From contig JBAOKB010000063.1 of assembly GCA_037044905.1 (NCBI GenBank), forward strand, positions 1 through 64,000: a stretch of 64,000 nt of DNA, given 5' to 3'. This stretch comes from Hortaea werneckii. Its lineage: Eukaryota > Ascomycota > Dothideomycetes > Mycosphaerellales > Teratosphaeriaceae. This document shows, in pieces, positions 31,995 to 43,598 of the stretch. Under the pieces are notes generated by a model. It worked only from the letters and a program-made list of their open reading frames with translations. It was not told the origin of the DNA and ran no database searches. A program made the translations under genes and the position numbers. Every line of letters starts with the position of its first letter. The first letter of the stretch is position 1.

Positions 31995-33308
31995 TCACTT
32001 CGCCGCTCTTATGTCATGATCAATCTGGCTGATTTCCTCGCCTGACAGCTTCCCTTGCGCGCTAATAGCCTCGACAAGCGCCTTAACAGTCTTAGACTTG
32101 AGTCTGAGATGAGCAGCAGCAGCTCCGCGTACATAGCGATTGATGCTCGCCACAAGCACAGTCTTGACATCTTCATCCATTTCGTCCTGCTTCTCCAGAT
32201 ACGGCAGGAGCATCGCGACGGTCTTCTCTGCGAGAGCGGGTTTGGATTTCTCAGGCAGGGAGGCTTGGCCTGTCTTGATTGCTCCCAAGGTCTTTCCGAG
32301 CGCTGCCGGGAAAGAGGGTGAGGTCGCATCGACGCCGAGTAGATGTAAGCGGGCTTCGCAGATGACCAGTGCGGCCGAGTCGGATGCTGTTTCGCGGAGG
32401 CGGGTGAGGATGTGCTGGAGGACTTTTGGTGTTGAGGGGACAGCGTCGAAGGTTAGAGCCAGATCGAAGAAGGCCTCGGCGATATCTGGGTTGTTCTTGA
32501 ATTCGTTCATCGATGCGTCGAAAATGGCGAGGGGTATGGCTCCAGTGAGGGCGGGTGCGTTTTCTAATCTCTTCAGTGCGCCCTCGTTGACCTCTTCTAC
32601 GCCTTTACTCGCGTCTGGCTCGAAGTCGGCTGCTGTGACAGCAGGCAAGCTGATCATGTTGTCGTCTTCCTGAATCTCTTCCTGTATCTTCCTTTCCTCG
32701 TCCAGACCCAAAATCTTCCTCCTCGCCGCCAACTTCGCCAGATACACCATCTCGAGCTTGCAGTACTCAAGCCATAATTCCTTCTTGTCCTTGCAGAAGC
32801 GCAACCCTCGCTGCATGTACGACCTCGCCGTCGTCATATCACCCTGCTGCTCTGCATACCACTTCGCCGCTAGCACCCACAGGCCCCAATCCCTCGGTTT
32901 CAGTCTCAACACGCTCGTGAACACCTTGGCCAACTTCTTATTCGCTTTCTCTTTCTGGCAGAACTGGATATACTGCATCCACAATCCCATATCACCGGGG
33001 AATTTCTTCGTCCCGCGATCGAGGATGAAAAAGACGGTTCGCTGGCCACTATACCCTTTTACCCCCTTGATCCCTAGCCGCTTACATCTCTTCTTCCGCA
33101 GACTGTCCAAGTTGATCTCGTAAGTCGCATAGCGTGCGTAATCCGCCGGTTTCGATCCCCGTGCGTTTAGGATGTGCTCGAAATCGCTTCGTTTGGATGC
33201 GATCGCGCTGATCTCTTCGCGGGTGAAGATCTGCTTACGCTCGTACTCCTGTAGCTCCGGGACGTACTGTTCCAGGTAGAAACGGGCTTTGTCGCTTGCG
33301 CCGGCCAT
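31995..33308 (-). CDS. UTP6: U3 snoRNP / SSU processome protein Utp6
   Basis: Intronless, 437 aa from the ATG at 33308. A longer in-frame extension to 33689 has no family-like sequence and overlaps the start of the divergent gene. The N-terminus KARFYLEQYVPELQEYERKQIFTREEISAI and the FEHILNARGSKPADYARYATYE segment are conserved in Utp6. HAT-type helical repeats follow (LWMQYIQFCQKEKANKKL, WGLWVLAAKWYAEQQGD, LWLEYCKLEMVY). Utp6 is part of the UTP-B subcomplex needed for 18S rRNA maturation in the nucleolus. Confidence 0.94.
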   Translation of the reverse strand: MAGASDKARFYLEQYVPELQEYERKQIFTREEISAIASKRSDFEHILNARGSKPADYARYATYEINLDSLRKKRCKRLGIKGVKGYSGQRTVFFILDRGTKKFPGDMGLWMQYIQFCQKEKANKKLAKVFTSVLRLKPRDWGLWVLAAKWYAEQQGDMTTARSYMQRGLRFCKDKKELWLEYCKLEMVYLAKLAARRKILGLDEERKIQEEIQEDDNMISLPAVTAADFEPDASKGVEEVNEGALKRLENAPALTGAIPLAIFDASMNEFKNNPDIAEAFFDLALTFDAVPSTPKVLQHILTRLRETASDSAALVICEARLHLLGVDATSPSFPAALGKTLGAIKTGQASLPEKSKPALAEKTVAMLLPYLEKQDEMDEDVKTVLVASINRYVRGAAAAHLRLKSKTVKALVEAISAQGKLSGEEISQIDHDIRAAK

Positions 33309-33600
33309 TGTGGACGGCGGGTGGTTTGGGAAGCCCTTGGGATGGGGTTGAAAAAGATAAAATGTCTCCGCGCGCGAGAATTCGAGATGGGGAGAATGCG
33401 GCTCGGCGGGTATGAGGACGGGCCCGAGGTTTAGCGTCTTCGGGTCGGAACCTCGGAGCTCTCGTCTTGCTTGCCGAGCCCCTGCGCGTCGACCGTGATG
33501 AGGGACAGCTGGGCCTATTCCTCCTCTTGCCTCTTCGTCTTCCTTTCTCCTCTGTCTTTGCCTTCTTTTGTGCGGCTGCTCGAGCGTTGGAGGAGCCACA
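33309..33600. promoter_or_regulatory. Bidirectional promoter, UTP6 / CWH43
   Basis: Only 292 bp separates the two divergent start codons. No specific element seen. Confidence 0.5.
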
Positions 33601-36600
33601 ATGCCTCCCAAACATCGCGATGGCGACGTCGTTGCCGTGGTGAGTCTCCCGCAGTCCTCACAATGGAAAATTGAGCCCGGAGCTGACACGCGTTGGTACC
33701 CAGATCCCCGGCCAATGGATCTCCCACGCCCATACCGCCGCTGCCTACGCCGCTTTCTTCGGTGCCTTCATTGTCGGCGTCGCACTCCACTACGAGAAGA
33801 TTGTCCAGAATGAGCACTTCGGCTACCCGATCGAATGGTTCCCTTCCGTCTCCGCGACTATTGGGGATCGCTATCCCGAGCGAGCCGTCTTCCAGGTCTT
33901 CATTGCGATATGTTCCGGTCCCCGCTTCCTGCTGGTCTTCCTGTTCTACTGCTTGGTCAACAGGAAGGGCGAGAGCGGTGCCAAGTGGGTTGCTGGTGTG
34001 GGCGTGTTCCGGACTTTGACCTGTGGTGGTTGGACATATGTCACGAGCACCGACGACCACGATTGGCATGATATCTTCATGATCAGCTACCTGGTAGCGA
34101 CCCTGCCATGGACCATTGGCTGTCTCATGATGAGCCCACCCAACCCTAAGACGATTCAGTTGAGGAAGTACCTGGCGAGTGCCTTCTTTGGGACTATAGT
34201 GCCATTGGTCTACTTCTTCATTCAGCACAAGGTGCATAGGGTGCCAGGAGGTGAGAAGAGCTTCACGGGATCTCTGGCTGGACACCGAAAGCTAATTTTC
34301 AACCAGCATACACCACTTACGCCTTCTTCGAATGGTCCCTCGTTCTCCTGGACGTCGCCTTCGATGCGGTCACTGCGTTCGATTTCAGCACCTTCGAAGT
34401 CGTTGTCAAGGACGTGAAGGGTCTGAGTAGAGGGTACGTTCAGTGGCTCCCGAAGTGAGATGGTATGCCACAGTCAGTCCAAGTTGAAATTATAGGAGCA
34501 CAAGCTGATACTCATCATTCAATAGCGACAAGCAAAGGGTCCAAGATGCCGTACTCGAAAAAGAGAAGAACAAGCCCGTAGGGCAGGTGTTCAATGCTAG
34601 TGCTCGTTGGGAGGAGGCTCTTGATGCCGTGTGCGATGTATTCGTTGGTGTAAGTGCCCAAACTCCAGCACCGGACGTGCAAGACCTATTACTCACAATC
34701 CCTAGTTCGTCTTCTGGACCGTCCTGACCTCTCTCGGTCTTCTTGTCTGGTACTTCCCGCTGTGGCACATGGGCATCTCTGGTTATGAAGCCGCAGTCAT
34801 GTCTACAGTTTCGCCGTTCATGCTCGGCATTCCACCCATCCGCCGGTTGTCCCTGAAGTATCCTTATGTCCTCCACCTTTTAATGGGCATGTTTGGACTT
34901 TCCGCCTATCTGGTTCACTCTCCGGAAGGCCGCCTTGGTCAAATCAGCTTGGCCGTCTGGGTAGGCTGCCTTGCCTGGGTCGCCACTTGGTACAGAGAAC
35001 GTGGTGACTCCAAGAACCTCGAAGCAAGGATCTCGGCGTGGCTCATCGGCTTGATTGCAAGCAGTGTCGCAAAGTACGCCTTTCAGACAAACAACCCGCT
35101 CTGGCCTGTCATGCACGAGGCCAATGGTGGCTGGAACAAGACGGGCATCATTTTCTTCTCTCTGGCTATCAGCTGGATTCTTTACCGGCAGAAGCAGATA
35201 CCAGAAGGCACTCAACAGTTGCATGAAAAGCCGAAAGGCAGCTCTGCTCTTGCTGGTCTAGGCATCGGCGGTCTGGTCTTTGGCCTTCACTCTCTGCTAT
35301 CCGATTCGAGCACGCTCATCATCTGGGTTTGGGAAGGCTACCCCGTTCGTGGCCCTATGGCCGTCCCGCACGGAGCCTGGACCATCTTCACAATGGGTGT
35401 CGGTCTCGTCTTTGGCCTTTTCTACCCGAATGTCGCTCGGAGCTGGACATTCTTTGGCATTGGCTCTGTCGGTGCTGCTGTTCTAACGTGCTTCAGCCAC
35501 TGGTTTGGGTACTACGGCGGTCTGGCGCTGACATTCTACCTTTGCGCTGCAACACCGTTCCTAATCACCAACGCCACACGCTTCCCGCCCGCCAGAACGT
35601 TCGCCTTTGGTTTCTTCTCGTACAACTTCATGGTGCTTTTCCATGTCTGGGTTGTCGCATACGCCTTCGTGCCAGGTGGTCCGCTGGTCAGAGAGCACAC
35701 CGACTGGGTCATGGCTACTACCATGATCATGATCGGTTGCGGTGTCTTCAGCTCACTCCAGAACAGTGGCTCTCCTGCAAAGCAGACGGGCTTCCAACCA
35801 CCGCCCAACCCGGCAGGCAGGAGGCAGAGGAGCTATTACATCTACATTCTCCTCCTTCTCCAGCTTTTGTCAGCGAGCATTGCTTATCTTCGCTTCCCGT
35901 CATATGATTACACGCCTCACCATCCTGACAACAAACTTATTACGGCTGGCATCTGGACGATTCATTTCAGCATTGACGACGATCTTCGAGCCTCTGAGAA
36001 CAGAATGGAGTTCTTGCTTAAGGGTGCGGAGCTCGACTTGATCGGTCTGTTGGAGTCTGACCAGCAGAAGATCATCATGGGCAACAGGGACTCCACGCAG
36101 TATCTTGCCGAGGAGCTCGGAATGTGGGCAGACTATGGACCAGGTCCGAACAAACACACCTGGGGCTGTGCTTTACTCTCTCGGTTCCCCATCGTCAACT
36201 CCACCCACCATTTGTTACCTTCACCTCACGGCGAGCTGGCGCCAGCTATCCATGCTACTGTCGACGCTTACGGTGAGATGGTCGACGTCTTTGTATTCCA
36301 CTCTGGCCAAGAAGAGGATCCTGAAGACAGAAGGTTACAATCAGAGTACCTGTCCGATCTCATGGGGTCAAGTCCGCGGCCTAGCATCCTGCTCAGCTAC
36401 TTGGTCACAAAGCCACAGCAGGGCAACTACAACACTTACGTCAGTGACCGAAGCGGCATGAAGGATATTGACCGGTCCGACTGGGACCGTTGGTGCGAAT
36501 ACATCTTGTACAAGGGCTTGAAGAAGACCGCCTACGCTAGGCTGAGCAGGAGTACTATCACCGACACGGAACTGCAGGTAAGCATTGACCCAGAACATAC

Positions 36601-36792
36601 ATCTTGTCTCATGCGCATGCTAATTCTCCTATCTAGGTCGCCAAGTTCCAGGTCGGCCAGCCAGACGGCACTGGCGAGTTCATCTCTGAGGATCAGGTGC
36701 CGGAAGACCTGCGCTTCCCGCAGCTGTTCAGAGGCGAGGGTGTTAGGGGGCATAGGTACCACGTCTTCAACGAGCCGCGCTACTTTGCTTAG
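33601..36792 (+). CDS. CWH43: GPI-anchor lipid remodelling protein Cwh43
   Basis: Six exons (33601-33639, 33704-34250, 34307-34433, 34526-34649, 34706-36577, 36637-36792) with introns of 64, 56, 92, 56 and 59 bp give 954 aa; yeast Cwh43 is about 953. All phases join consistently. The N-terminal part is a Frag1/DRAM/Sfk1-type multi-pass domain (HTAAAYAAFFGAFIVGVALHYEK, FRTLTCGGWTYVTS). The middle has about ten more membrane segments. The C-terminal third is an endonuclease/exonuclease/phosphatase-type domain (LDLIGLLESDQQ, WGCALLSRFPIV, VDVFVFHSGQEEDP, and a final RYHVFNEPRYF). Cwh43 exchanges the diacylglycerol of GPI anchors for ceramide in the secretory pathway. Confidence 0.95.
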
Positions 36793-37047
36793 GGCTTCTC
36801 ATGTGTCTAGTGTATCGTTGAGCGAAGGTGCATTGCCAGTTCCGTGTATAGTATTTGTACTAAAAGTTTTAGCCGGTCGTCAACGAATTGGATATAAATG
36901 GACATAAGAGTGTCAAGATTACTTTTCCAAATATCAAAAGGGTATCGAGTCTGTCTGCATAGGCTGTCATTTGATAGAATCAAAACTCATAAAAGAGGAC
37001 CACCATCTTCATTCCTGGCGAACCAAACACATGCGCCATTTTCGGTC

Positions 37048-37926
37048 TCACAGCTTAGCTTTGGGCATTTCGCTTGCCATTCCATTGCCAGTCAACACTT
37101 CGCCAACGTCTACGCTTAGACCCTTCCCACCGTCACTGGCTTCCACTTCGATTTCCTGGCAGTCTTCAATGCCCACGCCGTTCATGTACTGCACGACTAC
37201 GAAGTCAATCGGCTTCTCGCCCAAGACGACCATAGGTGCATGCCAAGTGCCGGGACCGTACGTTACGGCTTGGTCACCTCGTGCGATGAAAGCCTTAAGA
37301 TTGCTCAAGTCTGGCAAGCCGGGTCCTTTTGGGCGTGGTTCCCCGGGCTTTGCTGATGAAGATGAAGGGGTCGTGGATGGATTAAAGTCGTTTGTGAAAG
37401 GGTTGGGTCTTGCTCCCAGTAGTCGCTCTTTCAAGCTGCGCTTCCTTTGCGGTGGCGGAAGCGGATATGCTGGCTCGAGTTCCTGGTGATTACTTTGTCT
37501 GCCTGAGCTGAGTGGGAGCGTCGGGGCGACGATGACCAGATACGATGTCGTCTGGTCCTCCTGACCCAGTCCCATTGGGATGAACGTCTGGGGCGTAAAT
37601 GGATGCCTCTCCAGTATCTTCACCGCAAAAGCCTTCCGCCCTTCTTCCCCATCCGACAGCTGCCGCGGCTTACACACAAACATGTTCATCTTCACTTCGG
37701 CCGCTTTCGCGCTCGAGCTCAGGTGATACCAATTCCGCATCTGGGTGACATCTAACCACTTCTCCGCCGAGCCCTGGTTTGCCTCTGTCTTCTGCAGACT
37801 GCTAGGCTGACCATCATGCGTCCGTGGATTCTGCACCACTTCGCCAAAGCCGTCGAACGCTTGAGGCGTGAGCGCTTCAGCGGGAACGCTGCGGCTCAAG
37901 GCCGACGTTCTGGGGAGTGTGGGCAT
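37048..37926 (-). CDS. DAL3: Ureidoglycolate lyase (allantoin pathway)
   Basis: Intronless, 292 aa. It converts ureidoglycolate to glyoxylate and urea, the last step of allantoin use. Conserved pieces: PAEALTPQAFDGFGEVVQ, KMNMFVCKP, ERHPFTPQTFIPMG, YLVIVAP, then LKAFIARGDQAVTYGPGTWHAPM and FVVVQYMNGVGIEDCQE, the cupin-like core. A Pro/Ser/Lys-rich insertion (about 150-205) separates the two halves of the core; it looks disordered. A GATAAG at 38104-38109, about 178 bp upstream of the start, suits nitrogen control by GATA factors. Confidence 0.92.
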   Translation of the reverse strand: MPTLPRTSALSRSVPAEALTPQAFDGFGEVVQNPRTHDGQPSSLQKTEANQGSAEKWLDVTQMRNWYHLSSSAKAAEVKMNMFVCKPRQLSDGEEGRKAFAVKILERHPFTPQTFIPMGLGQEDQTTSYLVIVAPTLPLSSGRQSNHQELEPAYPLPPPQRKRSLKERLLGARPNPFTNDFNPSTTPSSSSAKPGEPRPKGPGLPDLSNLKAFIARGDQAVTYGPGTWHAPMVVLGEKPIDFVVVQYMNGVGIEDCQEIEVEASDGGKGLSVDVGEVLTGNGMASEMPKAKL

Positions 37927-38571
37927 CGCGCACGAAGGCTCGCCGTAGTGCGGCGCGGAACACGAGCCAGAGGTTGGAACACGATGGCGGACTGCCTTCG
38001 TTGCTACTACTCATGCCTCAGATGTAAGCGAGGCGGGACGGGGCTGGTCAAGCGAAGGCCACTGGCCGGGAACGGGAATGAGGGGAGGTCAACGTGCAGG
38101 TGAGATAAGACGGCTCGGCGGGGTCTCACAGCGCTGCGTGGTCTGTGCGATGTCTATTCACCAGATCGGTTGGCAGGCAAGAAGGCATAGAGACATCTCA
38201 TTGTCAAACATTAACGTTAGGTCAATGAGGGTTTACATTTGTATCATAATACGACAGTTGTGTAGTCGTTGCTATATCATGCCAGCCTGTCGTTTGCGCA
38301 ACACTTTGAATCGTCGCCGAATCATCAATCATTTTTGACTCGTCAAACTCAAGCTACTTCGTCCAAAGCATTCCATGTCCATGTTGCATTGGCTTTCGCC
38401 TTCGTTTTATTTGCAGAGTCATTCTCTATAACCCAAGCGTTGGGCAGGTCCAACGTCCCCCTAGAGCGACTGGCGAGCTTTGTCACAACCTAAAAGTCCT
38501 TCGCTGTCTCATCCATTGATCAACTGCTTCATCGATGGGCCGGAAAGAACGCATGGGCGAGGTTGTGCTCT
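37927..38571. other. Intergenic, DAL3 promoter and MFS 3' flank
   Basis: 645 bp holding the DAL3 5' region. No additional gene seen. Confidence 0.5.
38104..38109 (+). promoter_or_regulatory. Candidate GATA-factor site upstream of DAL3
   Basis: GATAAG, the core bound by AreA/Gln3-type nitrogen regulators, in the 5' region of a nitrogen-catabolic gene. A single six-base match, so only suggestive. Confidence 0.3.
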
Positions 38572-39964
38572 TCAAATCAGTCTAGCCTTCCTGAAGAACC
38601 AACCAAATCCTCCGGCTAGTGCTGTGCAACCGGTGAAGATGATGATCGAGCCGTACTTGCTGGTATATGCGGAGGAGGCTGCCTCTTGAATCCCTGGACT
38701 ATTCGTGACAAGAGCCTCGCTGAGTGGACCTGAGATGATTGATCCCACACCTCTTCCCAGAGCGAGGAGACCAAAGACGATGTTCGCATCGGTATTTTCG
38801 TTCTTTCGTTGCAACTCATGAATGATCCCGCCCCAGGCGGTCGAGTAAGCCGCAGCTGTAAGGCCATACATTAGACTGAAGATGAAGAGAGGGGCTACGT
38901 TGGTAGTAAGTCCGAGCACAACGATTACTGCGATGGAAGCGAGTAAGCCTTGCGCGAATAGAACCAGTGTTACATCGAAACGGTCAACCAAAGCGCCAAC
39001 ACCGACGCAGCCGAAGATGGCGCCAAAGTTGACAATTAGGACCGTGAGGGATCCGAGTGTTCTGCCAAGTCCCAAGGACTGAGCAATGGTGGGCAGGTAG
39101 TTGTTTGGGAGGAAGTATCCGAGAGCTTGGACAGTATTGAAGAGTTGCAATGTCCAGAAGAAGCCTTCGCGCATGAAGGAGAGGTCCATTGGAGCCGCCA
39201 CATGCGTGGCAGAGACTGGAAGGCGTGGCTTCAGCAGAAATAAGATTGGCGAAGAGACAACAACGATGATTGCAGCAACAATACGGAGAGTCTAGATCCC
39301 GACTATTAGAATCAGAGCTGAGGGACGTAGTAGAAAGCCAGAGACCTACCCATCGATGACCAACTGCGCCCAAGATCGCCTGGAGCAGCAGAGGCATGAC
39401 TATACCGCCCGCAAAGTCGCCAGAGATGGCTATACCTATAGCCAGGCCTCGTTTCTGGGAGAACCACTCGTTGATGAAGTTGATCGTCGGCATTACGAGC
39501 GCGTTGCCGGCTATGGCATAGAAGATACCCTGAGTGACAAGGAGCTGCGGCACAGTGTTCGCGAATGACGCCCCGACAAGCGAGATGGCAACGATGGGAA
39601 CGCTGGCCCACAGCGACCAGCGCCTCGTCTTAGGCCATCTTCTGAATATCTCAAGGAAGAGTGGCATGGTCAGGTACATGATACCAGTCGAAGTGGTACC
39701 AATGGCTGCAATGCCGCCTTGCGAAGCAAAAGGCTCAGTCGTCATGTAATACTCCTGCAACACGCCAAATGAGAGCGCGAAGCCCCAGATCAAGGCATTG
39801 CTGAGGAAACTCCCAGCAAGAGCCACCCATGCTTGCAGTCCTTGATCAGTAGGGGGGAGGGCTAATTGTGCTCGGGAAGGCGAATGGGAGTCTGCCGTTC
39901 TTCGAGGGTCGGAGGTATCTGGTGTTAAATGATCGAGCCGTGTCAACTCGACCGTCGACGACAT
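38572..39964 (-). CDS. MFS transporter, monocarboxylate-transporter-like
   Basis: Exon 1 (39964-39350) and exon 2 (39291-38572) joined across a 58-bp intron (GTAGGT...ATCTAG) give 444 aa. The frame extends 5' to 39985 but without an ATG. The Pro-rich cytosolic N-terminus is followed by about twelve membrane segments: AWVALAGSFLSNALIWGFALSFGVLQEYY, the second segment region GIMYLTMPLFLEIFRRWPKTRRW, a NEWFSQKRGLAIGIAISG motif after helix 4, and the second half starting LFNTVQALGYFLPNNYLP. This matches fungal MCT-like MFS proteins. Substrate unknown. The gene is divergent from the SDR, so the two may be co-regulated. Confidence 0.9.
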
Positions 39965-40622
39965 GTTGACGACGCTTTTCAACAAGTTTCCCGATGCCCG
40001 TGAGTGATCACGAAAGATTACCTGGGGAAAGTGGAAGCACGATTATTTGGGCAACGCTCCAGGAACAATCATGACTCCTCAAGCTCCGCTGTCGGGCGGC
40101 CAGACGCGGCTGCGGCTACGCATTCCGTATGAGGAACCCGACAGCCAGCTCCACTCATTTGCGGCTGGGCTTACCTCGTACATCCCAAGTACCTTGCGTT
40201 CTGCTCTCCATTGTCAGCGGACACATCGAGATCTACCACGAGCTTGTTACATCAGGTTCTATGGCTCGATAACAACTACGTAGGTATGTCGAAGCCATGC
40301 AAGGCATCGAACACCCCACGCCGCCACACGCCTGATAAGTGTTCAAACGGGCAACCCTTAACGCTCTCAAGCGACACACTGGTCTTTATCATGGGATGTT
40401 CTCCGGAACTCATCCATTTATTGTGGGCATCAACATCCCGAGCCCTCCAAAGCCCTTCTACGCCATGGGCTCAACCAGATCCGCAATGCTAGAGTGCCAT
40501 GTCATCATCCGATCGAACGTAGCTATATAGATGAAGGTCGTGAAGTCTAACTTCCTTCCCTTTGCATTCATCTCACAAGTCCTCGAAGCAAAGATTCACC
40601 ACCCTTCCTAGGCTTTGCCAAC
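39965..40622. promoter_or_regulatory. Divergent promoter region, MFS transporter / SDR
   Basis: 658 bp between divergent starts. A GATAAG lies at 40334-40339 and a TATATA at 40524-40529, 94 bp before the SDR start codon, a good position for a core promoter. Confidence 0.5.
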
Positions 40623-41572
40623 ATGTCTCCTGCTCTGGTCTCAGACCTTGCCGTTGCCCGCGATGCCCCAGAACCGGACCACAGCGACGCTGCAGGTCTC
40701 TCAGCCGAGAAACTCTTCAGACTGCGCGACAGGACGGTGATGACCACAGGAGCTGGAAGAGGACTCGGCCTCAATCTTGCTTACGCTATTCTCGAGACCG
40801 GAGCCGACGTCTGCTGTCTAGATGTTCTCCAAGAACCTGACAGCGAGGAATGGGCAACAGCAAAGAAGATCGCAGGGGCTAGGAACTTACATATTAGCTA
40901 CGATCGCTGCGATATAACGGACGAGGCCTCAGTTGAGCAGTTAATCACAGCCAAGTCTGAGGAGGCGCGAAGCAGAGGAAAGCCGATGAGGGGACTTGTC
41001 AATTCTGCAGGAATCCAGCAGATGGAGGATGCGCTCGATTATCCAATGGACGGCTTCCGGCGTATGATGGAAGTCAATGTGACAGGAAGCTACATCATCG
41101 CCAAACAGTTCGCGCGGGCCATGGTTGCGCAGAAATCGGGGGCGAGCATTGTGTTGATCGCTTCGATGTCGGGAAATATTGCCAACAGGGTAAGTAGCCC
41201 GTTCGCCACCGCGCTGTCGACCAAATGTCTTCAGGTCTCGAGACTGACAGTGAATAGGGTCTGCACTGCTCAGCCTATAACACCAGCAAAGGAGCAGTTC
41301 ACCAGATGTGCAGGTCGTTAGCGTATGAGTGGGGCGAGCACGGCATCCGTGTCAACACCCTGTCTCCGGGCTACATCCGTACTGCTATGACGGATGCGCT
41401 GCTCCAGGCTAAACCGGAGGTAGAGAAGCAGTGGATGGCGGGTGCGCTGCTTGGTCGATTCGGAGCACCCGAGGATTTCCGGGCGCCGACCATCTTCTTG
41501 CTCGCAGATGGCGCTTCATTCATGACGGGGACGGATCTGAGAGTCGACGGCGGCCACTGTGCGACAGCATAG
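40623..41572 (+). CDS. Short-chain dehydrogenase/reductase (classical SDR)
   Basis: Exon 1 (40623-41189) and exon 2 (41258-41572), intron 68 bp (GTAAGT...GTGAATAG), give 293 aa. Coenzyme motif TTGAGRGLG (about 40-48), NSAG (about 126), active-site Ser in IASMSGN, and catalytic YNTSK (Tyr 196, Lys 200). The C-terminus is the normal VNTLSPGYIRTAMT...FMTGTDLRVDGGH. It resembles fungal sugar/polyol reductases such as sorbose or mannitol dehydrogenases, but substrate cannot be read from sequence. The divergent transporter suggests uptake followed by oxidation or reduction of one compound. Confidence 0.9.
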
Positions 41573-42294
41573 CGAGATCAAACCCCTTCACGGCGAGCGC
41601 AAGACTCAACGTGCGCAAGATGGGAAATGGCCTTTGCAGAAGAGAGCCGAGGTGCATGGCATGCTGCTTGAGATTCCAGATACTGTATGCCCGGGGAGTG
41701 AATTTGAGCACTTGGTTAATGCCAAAGGCAATAGCGCACGCGATCGCATAATGAGTCCCGAGGGTGCGTGTAACTATCTTACAATCACACGGCTGTGACA
41801 ATCACTACACTCGCTCTCATAGCCGATGCATTAACCGTGTTTGGCCAAGGTTGTCTGGCCCGCAGCCGGGTGCGTCGCGGGCCTTGTCGGCTTCTCCGTC
41901 AACACTAAAATCTCGTCTAGAGAGTCCATGGGCAGATCTCAAAGTAGTCCATCGCTTACCAACGAGGGACCTCCGTAACAATGCCAAGCAGTAAAAGCAG
42001 CGAGGCTTTGGTGCACGAGGTAAGGTGAGAGATTCTGCAGTAACTACTTACTAATCGTATCCGAAACAGCTATGTACGCTGCCGTTACGGCTTGATCGCG
42101 GAAGTGGCAGGTCTTTTCCCACTTTCTGTATTCTACCACTTGGGAGAAGACATCAAATGACAACACTCGCTTGCATGGAACTGACAGAGAGGAGAAGCCT
42201 TTCATTTAATTACACAAGGATGTACACGCACAAGGATGCACATCGTTCTTAAGCGAAGAGATACCCGCGCATTCTCCGCAACCCCTCATGCACC
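41573..42294. other. Intergenic between convergent SDR and cyanide hydratase
   Basis: 722 bp of 3' flanks, no gene recognised. Confidence 0.5.
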
Positions 42295-43429
42295 TCAGTT
42301 CTCCTGCTCCTCCGAGACTGGCACTTCGAGCTCGTTGAACGGACGGCTGAGACCCACGCGGTCAACCGTCCTGACTACCTCGTGGGAGCCGGACCCCTTC
42401 ACCTTGCTGACTGCATCCTTCCGGTCCACGTCCACTACAAGCCGTAGAAGGTCTGGGCGCATGTAATGACCGCCGAAATCATTCAGGGCCTTGCTCAGGT
42501 GTCCCTCGTTGAGATCGATGTCAACGTATACGAGCCCTTCGAAGTCGTCGGTAGGCTTCTCGATCAGGGACTGCCCGTCTGGCCCATAGATGCGGGTGTT
42601 GCCATTGTAAATCTTGTTGTCCTCCGGTGTCTTGCCGGGAGGTGTCTGCAACGCAACACCGGCAGCAGAGATGGTTTGGAACGGGGCTAGCGTGTAAGAC
42701 GCTGTCTCAATTGCATATGCCGGGGTCACAATGTCGGCATTGGAGTCGCTAATGTTGGTGTAGGGATCTGGGTACTTCAACGTGGTGGCGTGTGGGTACA
42801 AAGGCCAAGCAGCAACGTGAACTTGCTCCCCAAGCGAGACAGCGTAGGATTTGAGGAAAGGGTTCATGTTCTCCCAGCAGTTGAGGTGGCCGATGCGGCC
42901 GATCTCCGTGTCGACAACCATGGAAGTCGTATCACCGGTGCCGTCACCGAAAACAAGACGCTCGACGTGGGTGGCCCGGATCTTGCGACGGTGATTGATG
43001 ATGTTGCCGCTGGGGTCGATCATTACCTGAGTGGTGTAAAGGCTGTTGAGGTCCACTTCAGAGTATCCCAAGGACACGAAGATGGAGTTCTCCTTCGCCG
43101 CAGCCCGAATGCGGTACGTTTGAGGGGAGTCTGAGGGCAGGCTGTTCTCCCGATACTTTTTCAGTAGCGGGAGGCTCTCCTGGTAGTTGACTTTCCACAT
43201 CCAATACGGATATCCCGGGATCCCTAATCATTGAAATTAGAACAAGTCAGATTAAACATCGTCGTCAAAGCCAGGACTTACAAAGCTCCGGGAAAGCAAT
43301 CAGCTTGCAACCATTCTTGCCGGCCTCATTGATCCAGTGGATGGTCTTCTTGACTGAAAGCTCGAGGTCGAGCCAGCCGGGCTCAGCGTTGACAGCCGCA
43401 GCTTTGTACTTGAGCAACGTTGGAGCCAT
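42295..43429 (-). CDS. Cyanide hydratase (nitrilase superfamily)
   Basis: Exon 1 (43429-43282) and exon 2 (43223-42295), intron 58 bp (GTAAGT...GATTAG), give 358 aa, normal for the family. Splicing restores FPELWIPGYPYWMWKV. The catalytic triad is present: Glu 48 (FPEL), Lys 130 (HRRKI) and Cys 165 (HLNCWEN). The C-terminal DFGGHYMRPDLLRL segment is typical of fungal cyanide hydratases, which convert hydrogen cyanide to formamide in the cytosol and form spiral oligomers. Fungi colonising cyanogenic plants commonly carry it. A general nitrilase is the main alternative. Confidence 0.92.
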
Positions 43430-43540
43430 GAGGTCGATGATGAAGGTGAAGGTTCTGAGAACGAGGTTTAAGATGGGTTACTTGTTTTGAGCTTGGATGT
43501 TCTGTTGCGATTATCGCTGGATGAACGACGAAACTCTTGC

Positions 43541-43546
43541 TATATA
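43541..43546 (-). promoter_or_regulatory. Candidate TATA box of the cyanide hydratase gene
   Basis: TATATA about 112 bp upstream of the start codon; on the minus strand it reads CATATATAGC. Confidence 0.45.
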
Positions 43547-43598
43547 TGCTTCACTCGATGCCTACCCTCTTGTCCAGGCGATGGCCATGCTAGCATGG

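Noticed and set aside
33309..33689. N-terminal extension of Utp6 to 33689
   Set aside because: The added 127 residues are not family-like and the frame crosses the start of the divergent CWH43 gene; the ATG at 33308 gives the normal N-terminus.
39965..39985. MFS start at 39985, Ubp8 start at 29731 and SprT start at 21312
   Set aside because: These frame openings begin at TTG or GTG; in each case an ATG downstream gives a better start.
37048..43429. Secondary-metabolite gene cluster
   Set aside because: No polyketide synthase, peptide synthetase, terpene synthase or cluster regulator is present; only catabolic-type enzymes and one transporter.
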